Under the pieces are notes generated by a model, which did no database searches, was not told the DNA's origin, and saw only the letters and a list, made by a program, of their open reading frames with translations. Below, one piece after another: positions 59,547 through 63,940 of a stretch of 63,940 nt of DNA; position 1 is the stretch's first letter, and each line of letters begins with the position of its first letter. The position numbers and the translations under genes are program-made. The DNA comes from Candidatus Merdivicinus intestinavium (GTDB taxonomy: Bacteria > Bacillota > Clostridia > Oscillospirales > Ruminococcaceae), in the NCBI GenBank assembly GCA_018713245.1, contig DVFM01000100.1, forward strand, positions 1 through 63,940, in the 5' to 3' direction.

Positions 59547-61396
59547 TGGCACAAGCACAACAACGCCGCGGGCCCATGGGCCACGGCCGCGGTCCCGGCC
59601 CCATGGCGGCCGGCGAAAAGGCCAAGGACTTCAAGGGCACTATGAAAAAGCTGCTGGGGTATTTGAAAAAATTCCTGCCCGGCATCATCCTGGTTCTGGT
59701 CTGCGCCGCCGCCAGCACCGTATTTTCCATCTTCGGCCCCAAGATTTTGGGCCAGGCTACAACCAAGCTCTTTGAAGGGCTGATCGCCATGCTCACCGGC
59801 ACAGGGTCCATCGACTTCGGCGCCATCGGCCGGATCCTGCTGCTGCTGGGAACCCTCTATCTGGTGAGCGCGCTGCTTTCGTATGTGCAGGGCTGGGTCA
59901 TGTCCGGCGTGGCCACCAAGCTCAGCTACACCATGCGCACCGACATCAGCCGGAAGATCGACAAGCTCCCCCTCTCCTACTTTGACCGGGTCCCCAACGG
60001 CGAGGTTTTGAGCCGCATCACCAACGATGTGGACACCATCACCCAGACCCTGAACCAGAGCCTTTCTCAGATTGTTTCCAACATCACCATGATGGTGGGC
60101 GTTCTGTGCATGATGCTCTCCATCAGCCCGATTATGACCCTGGTAGCCATCTGCGTGCTGCCTTTCAGCGTTGTCATCGTGACGGTGGTGGTGAAAAAGA
60201 GTCAGCCCTTCTTCCGCCGCCAGCAGGAGTATCTGGGCCATGTCAACGGCCATGTGGAGGAAATGTACGGCGGCCATGTGGTAGTCACCGCCTTCAACGG
60301 CCAGGAAGAGAGCATCAAAACCTTCAATGAGCTCAACGAGAATCTCTACCACGCCGGCTGGAAGAGCCAGTTCCTCTCCGGCATGATGATGCCGCTGATG
60401 AACTTTGTCAGCAACCTGGGGTATGTGGCCATCTGCGTCCTGGGCGGGTTCCTTTCCCTGAACGGCGCCATTACCGTGGGCGATATCCAGGCGTTCACCC
60501 AGTACGTCCGCCAGTTTACCCAGCCCATCACCCAGATTGCCAACATTTCCAACGTTCTCCAGCAGACGGCCGCCGCCGCTGAGCGCGTGTTTGCTTTCCT
60601 GGAGGAGGACGAGGAGGTTCCCGACCCGGAAAACGCCCTCTCTCCCGAGGTGATTGACGGTTCGGTGGCGTTTGCCCACGTGCATTTCGGCTATGTCCCC
60701 GAAAAGACCATTATCCATGACTTTTCCGCCATTGTCAATCCCGGCACCAAGGTGGCCATTGTCGGCCCCACCGGCGCGGGCAAGACCACCATGGTCAAGC
60801 TGCTGATGCGCTTTTACGACGTGAGCGACGGCGCGATTCTTCTGGGCGGCTGCGATGTGCGGCAGTTCGCCCGCAGCGGCCTGCGCAGCGCCTTCGGCAT
60901 GGTGCTCCAGGACACCTGGCTCTACAACGGCACCATCCGGGAAAACATCCGCTTCGGCCGCCTGGACGCCACCGACGAGGAGGTTCTGGCCGCCGCCAAG
61001 GCCGCCCAGGTGGACCACTTTGTCCGCACCCTGCCCCAGGGCTACGACACCGTCCTCAACGAAGAGGCCAGCAACATCAGCCAGGGCCAGAAGCAGCTTC
61101 TGACCATCGCCCGCACCATCCTCTCCGACCCCAAGGTCCTCATTCTGGACGAAGCGACCTCCAGCGTGGACACCCGCACGGAACTTTCCATCCAGCGGGC
61201 CATGGACGAGCTGACGAAGGGGCGCACCTCCTTCATCATCGCACACCGCCTGTCCACCATCCGGGACGCCGACATGATTTTGGTCATGCGGGACGGCGAC
61301 ATTGTGGAAACCGGCAATCACAAGGAACTCCTTGCGAAGGGCGGGTTCTACGCCTCCCTCTACATGAGCCAGTTTGCCGACGTAAACGAAGCATGA
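59546..61396 (+). CDS. Heterodimeric ABC exporter, catalytic subunit
   Basis: 616 residues. A Gly/Pro/Arg-rich N-terminal tail (QRRGPMGHGRGPGPMAAG) precedes six membrane segments. Walker A GPTGAGKTT near 407, signature ISQGQKQ, Walker B ILDEATSSVD near 533 with Glu retained. It pairs with the preceding subunit under the MarR regulator; such operons export drugs or peptides and are inducible. Confidence 0.93.
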   Translation: MAQAQQRRGPMGHGRGPGPMAAGEKAKDFKGTMKKLLGYLKKFLPGIILVLVCAAASTVFSIFGPKILGQATTKLFEGLIAMLTGTGSIDFGAIGRILLLLGTLYLVSALLSYVQGWVMSGVATKLSYTMRTDISRKIDKLPLSYFDRVPNGEVLSRITNDVDTITQTLNQSLSQIVSNITMMVGVLCMMLSISPIMTLVAICVLPFSVVIVTVVVKKSQPFFRRQQEYLGHVNGHVEEMYGGHVVVTAFNGQEESIKTFNELNENLYHAGWKSQFLSGMMMPLMNFVSNLGYVAICVLGGFLSLNGAITVGDIQAFTQYVRQFTQPITQIANISNVLQQTAAAAERVFAFLEEDEEVPDPENALSPEVIDGSVAFAHVHFGYVPEKTIIHDFSAIVNPGTKVAIVGPTGAGKTTMVKLLMRFYDVSDGAILLGGCDVRQFARSGLRSAFGMVLQDTWLYNGTIRENIRFGRLDATDEEVLAAAKAAQVDHFVRTLPQGYDTVLNEEASNISQGQKQLLTIARTILSDPKVLILDEATSSVDTRTELSIQRAMDELTKGRTSFIIAHRLSTIRDADMILVMRDGDIVETGNHKELLAKGGFYASLYMSQFADVNEA

Positions 61397-61405
61397 TTTT
61401 CAAGT

Positions 61406-61433
61406 CCCCGCGCCCCGCAGCGCGGGGATTTTT
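61406..61433 (+). terminator. Terminator of the MarR/exporter operon
   Basis: CCCCGCG / CGCGGGG then ATTTTTC. Confidence 0.8.
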
Positions 61434-61501
61434 CTGCCCATGCGGCCGGGGCATTTGAGAGGGGAGCGGCCGCAGAAAGCAAAGTCTGAAAGTTTCCAAC
61501 A

Positions 61502-61539
61502 AAAGGAGGCGCTGCTGGGCAATCGGCAGCGCCTCCTTT
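61502..61539 (-). terminator. Terminator of the AraC-regulator gene
   Basis: A perfect 14-bp stem AAAGGAGGCGCTGC / GCAGCGCCTCCTTT. On the minus strand it ends in TTTTG. Confidence 0.8.
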
Positions 61540-61571
61540 GTGCTGTTTATTTTTCCGGGGCGGCGGAACGG

Positions 61572-63506
61572 TTACTGCGGCGTCTCCTTTTTTTGCAGAA
61601 TGCTCGCCTTGTACTGCCCGGGGGTCATGTTTTCCAGCTTTTTAAACACCCGGATGAGGGCCGCCGAATTGTAAAAACCGGTCCGGTCCGCAATGTCCTT
61701 TAAGAGGATGTCCGGATCGCTGCGGATCAGCTCCTTTGCCGCGTTGACGCGGTAATGCTGGAGGTAGTCCAAAAGCCCGATGCCGGTCTGCTGCTTGAAA
61801 TACCGGGAGATGTAGGAGGGGTTCAGGGAGAGGGTTTCGGCAATCATCGTCAGGCTGAGGTTGCTGTCGGCGTAATGCTCCTTGATGATGGCGACGCAGT
61901 GCTCGATGCTTTCGGCGTAGACATCCCGGGACACCCGGCTGTCGGTTTCGCTCTCCTCCCGGTCCAGGGAAGCGCGCACTTCCGCGTAAGCCTGGGGGAG
62001 GTCCTCCAGCCGGCAGCAGACGCTGCTGAAAAAGGGCTTGAAGTTCAGCTGAAAATGCCGGCGGATGGCGTCGATGGCGCTGTCTGTGGCGTCGGACAGC
62101 TGCCTGCGCACCCGCTCCTCCGCGGAGAGGTTGCACAGGGCGATGGGGATTTCGTTGATTTCCAGCATATAGACCCTGCAAAATTTGGAATACAGCTCCG
62201 TTACGATGTTCTGGACGATAAACTGCGTCAGTTCGGTGCGCTCCTGGTTGTCCAGCGTCTCGTCCTGAAACAGGACGAAGTCCTCGTCCGGCTGGAACAG
62301 GACCAGCGTAAACGCCTCGTACGGAAAAGAAATGTTGTGCAGCTTCAGCCCGTCGGGGATGCTGGACCGGTTGGGGATGTAATCGAGCAGCAGCTTTTCC
62401 AGGTAAAGCTGCTGGAGGCGGAGGGCATTTTTTGTGCAGCTGGCCGTCAGGGTGTGGTTCTGGGCAATATAATCCTGGAGGGTGTCTTCAATCAGCGCAT
62501 ATTCGTTGTCCAAATCGTTTTTGACGCTGCTGCTGATGAGGGAGCAGATTTTTTGAACCGGGCGGTAGTTTTTGCGCACCAGATAAGCCCCCAGCAGGGT
62601 CGTCGCCGCCAGGCTCCCGCCGAACAGCACCAGGAAGTACTGCCAGACGGTGCGGCTGGAGGTCTTGATCAGCTCCATGGGCACGGCGTAAAGGATTTGG
62701 AAATCAAACGCCGCGGAAGGGGCTGTCAGCAGCCGGTAGGAAACGCCGTCCGTTTTGAACTGGCTGTCCCCGTTCCGATAGGCGTCCTGAATCGCGCCCC
62801 ACGGGGGGGGGGTATTTGCCAGGTCCCCATACGGGGTAGAAAACACGACCCCGATTCCCCTGTCCCGGGAATCGGAAAAACGCAGGTGGCTGCGCAGGTA
62901 ATCGGTCCGGATTTCCGTGACCGCCACCGCCGACGAATCCGAGGCGGAAAGGCTGGAAACCTTCCGCAGAATCAGATAACGGATGGATTCCGGAGCCGCG
63001 CTGTCCGCGACGGAGGCAATCTGCGAGCGGTTGCTCCCGTTCTGCAGCAGCCGGAGCCATTCGTCGTAGGAGCCGGCATAATTCCTTTCAAAAAAAGCGC
63101 GGGTGCTGGTGACGTTGTTATCCGCGATAATCACATCAAACTGCGGCAGATAGAAATAGCAGGTCGCAATATTGTCAAACCCGATCTGGCTGTCAATGAG
63201 CTCCTGCCGGATTTCGTATTCCTGCATGTAATCCCGCCGGTCCGACAGGATGTATTGCTGAATGGCCTGTCCGGTGGTGATTTTGTAATTCAGGCGGACC
63301 GCGGTATTCAGAACCACGTCAGCCTCCTCCGCCAGATGGTCCGCCACGGTCTGGTAGGAAGAGCAGACCTCGTCCGCCACCACATTGACGGAATAAAGAT
63401 GGAACAGGAACATCATCACGCCGGGGATCAGCAGGATGCTCGCAAAGGACATGACAAGGAGGCGGGAAACCTTGGAATATCGCTTGAATATCCTGATCCG
63501 TTTCAT
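61572..63506 (-). CDS. Membrane-bound AraC-family regulator (YesN-like with sensor domain)
   Basis: 644 residues. Two membrane segments (about 15-35 and 290-310) enclose a large external sensor region. The C-terminal AraC DNA-binding domain has two helix-turn-helix motifs (LTMIAETLSLNPSYISRYFKQQTGIG ... LLKDIADRTGFYNSAALIRVFKKLENMTPGQY). Such proteins sense sugars or peptides outside the cell and control neighbouring ABC importers. ATG at 63506 (MKRIRIFK) is preferred; ATG at 63518 directly abuts the AAAGGGG site. The gene faces away from the end-of-window promoter, so its target operon may lie beyond. Confidence 0.93.
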   Translation of the reverse strand: MKRIRIFKRYSKVSRLLVMSFASILLIPGVMMFLFHLYSVNVVADEVCSSYQTVADHLAEEADVVLNTAVRLNYKITTGQAIQQYILSDRRDYMQEYEIRQELIDSQIGFDNIATCYFYLPQFDVIIADNNVTSTRAFFERNYAGSYDEWLRLLQNGSNRSQIASVADSAAPESIRYLILRKVSSLSASDSSAVAVTEIRTDYLRSHLRFSDSRDRGIGVVFSTPYGDLANTPPPWGAIQDAYRNGDSQFKTDGVSYRLLTAPSAAFDFQILYAVPMELIKTSSRTVWQYFLVLFGGSLAATTLLGAYLVRKNYRPVQKICSLISSSVKNDLDNEYALIEDTLQDYIAQNHTLTASCTKNALRLQQLYLEKLLLDYIPNRSSIPDGLKLHNISFPYEAFTLVLFQPDEDFVLFQDETLDNQERTELTQFIVQNIVTELYSKFCRVYMLEINEIPIALCNLSAEERVRRQLSDATDSAIDAIRRHFQLNFKPFFSSVCCRLEDLPQAYAEVRASLDREESETDSRVSRDVYAESIEHCVAIIKEHYADSNLSLTMIAETLSLNPSYISRYFKQQTGIGLLDYLQHYRVNAAKELIRSDPDILLKDIADRTGFYNSAALIRVFKKLENMTPGQYKASILQKKETPQ

Positions 63507-63722
63507 AGCGCCGAACATCCCCTTTGCGAGTGATATTGATAAATTTCATAGAAAAAATATGAAAATAACGGCAAATATAGTATAACAGATGGAGCTTTTC
63601 TTTGCAAGTTGATTTTGAAAAATTCGTTTGCAAGGTAAAATAATAAAAATTATAAGGTAAATTTTTGGAAACCGGACATATTCGCAATATTTTACCAATA
63701 ATCTGTACAAAAAATATGGATA

Positions 63723-63751
63723 TTTACAGAGATTTTGTTCTGTGTTATGCT
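63723..63751 (+). promoter_or_regulatory. Promoter at window end
   Basis: TTTACA (63723-63728), 17-base spacer, TATGCT (63746-63751). The transcript would run at least 180 bases without a gene inside the window. Confidence 0.65.
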
Positions 63752-63757
63752 ATGGAC

Positions 63758-63940
63758 AGCGAAGATGCCAAGGAGCGCGGATGATCCCGCGCAAAACCGT
63801 ATTTTTTATGAAAGATTAACTATTAAAAGTCAAGCCTGAAAATGAATGGTGGTGGTGAAAAAGGATAGCTCAAAAAAGGTATAGCAAAGCTAAGGTCTTG
63901 TCAGACCTCTGCTGGCTATTTCAAGCAGCTGCCCTCAAGC
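63758..63940 (+). other. Long structured mRNA leader (partial)
   Basis: Stems visible: GCGCGG/CCCGCGC (63774-63792); GATAGC paired with GGCTAT; AGC-AAA-GCT; AGGTCT-TGTC-AGACCT near 63892-63907. The last three form a nested multi-branch shape. I do not recognise a known riboswitch class. It is cut by the window end. Confidence 0.45.

Larger units (their letters stand above)
63507..63940. other. 434-base region with no gene to the window end
   Basis: AT-rich upstream part (no ORF), then a promoter at 63723-63751 and a leader with several stems. No coding start was found before the end of the window. Confidence 0.6.

Noticed and set aside
63860..63940. Cyclic-di-GMP (GEMM) riboswitch
   Set aside because: AGCAAAGCTA recalls a GEMM core, but the GGCAAACC helix and the tetraloop are missing.
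1..63940. tRNA, rRNA, tmRNA or phage/IS genes
   Set aside because: No cloverleaf, rRNA-like or transposase/integrase sequence was recognised on either strand.

Overview
ORGANISM. The window looks like chromosome of an endospore-forming, anaerobic clostridial Firmicute, most like the Oscillospirales/Ruminococcaceae grade. It is GC-rich (about 60 percent by eye). Genes are preceded by strong AGGAGG-type ribosome sites, and promoters are TTGACA/TATAAT-like with 17-base spacers. Several dedicated sporulation genes are present: sigE with spoIIGA, spoIVA, a SipL-type DUF3794/LysM protein and spoVS. No rRNA, tRNA, CRISPR array, phage or transposase gene was seen. LAYOUT. 1-3366: the 3' part of a GH38 alpha-mannosidase gene and a URO-D-family protein. 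3542-5977: an amino-acid ABC importer whose lipoprotein is circularly permuted. 6502-11518: two zinc-ribbon ABC exporter half-transporters flanking a DUF1854 protein, followed by a 4 x 91-bp tandem repeat. 11995-16364: small proteins, a methyltransferase, a membrane protein, a degenerate MNT/HEPN pair and an MBL-fold hydrolase. 16742-21280: a heterodimeric ABC exporter and a metallophosphoesterase. 21353-28159: two GNAT enzymes, a methyltransferase with a YerC regulator, a PHP phosphatase, a CLC transporter, Hsp33, YmdB and SpoVS. 28215-36451: glycogen genes glgP, glgA, glgD, glgC and a glgB-like pseudoenzyme, divergent from a GH13 glycosidase (36820-38712). 38709-47293: two CPBP proteases, rhamnose mutarotase, a split methionine-synthase set and a phosphoesterase. 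47534-49261: a GH2 glycosidase. 49629-52684: sipL-spoIVA. 53153-56670: a siroheme reductase, an inverted-repeat hairpin-array element, sigE/spoIIGA and a PH-domain protein. 56843-61396: a MarR regulator with a heterodimeric exporter. 61572-63506: a membrane-bound AraC regulator. The window ends in a promoter with a long structured leader. HOW IT FITS. Glycogen synthesis (GlgC/GlgD to GlgA) and breakdown (GlgP, GH13) are clustered, but the branching-enzyme homologue has lost its catalytic residues. Methionine synthesis is spread over three adjacent genes: reactivation domain, MetH core, and homocysteine methyltransferase/MTHFR. Sporulation genes are scattered, and sipL-spoIVA carries a sigma-E-like promoter that would link it to the sigE locus here. 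MOST NOTABLE. (1) The circularly permuted solute-binding protein; (2) the DUF1854 / zinc-ribbon exporter cassette; (3) the glgB-like pseudoenzyme; (4) the hairpin-array element between the siroheme reductase and sigE; (5) GC-rich tandem repeats directly 3' of several genes; (6) spoIIGA without a normal start or stop; (7) a HEPN protein paired with a nucleotidyltransferase-like protein that has lost its catalytic motif.
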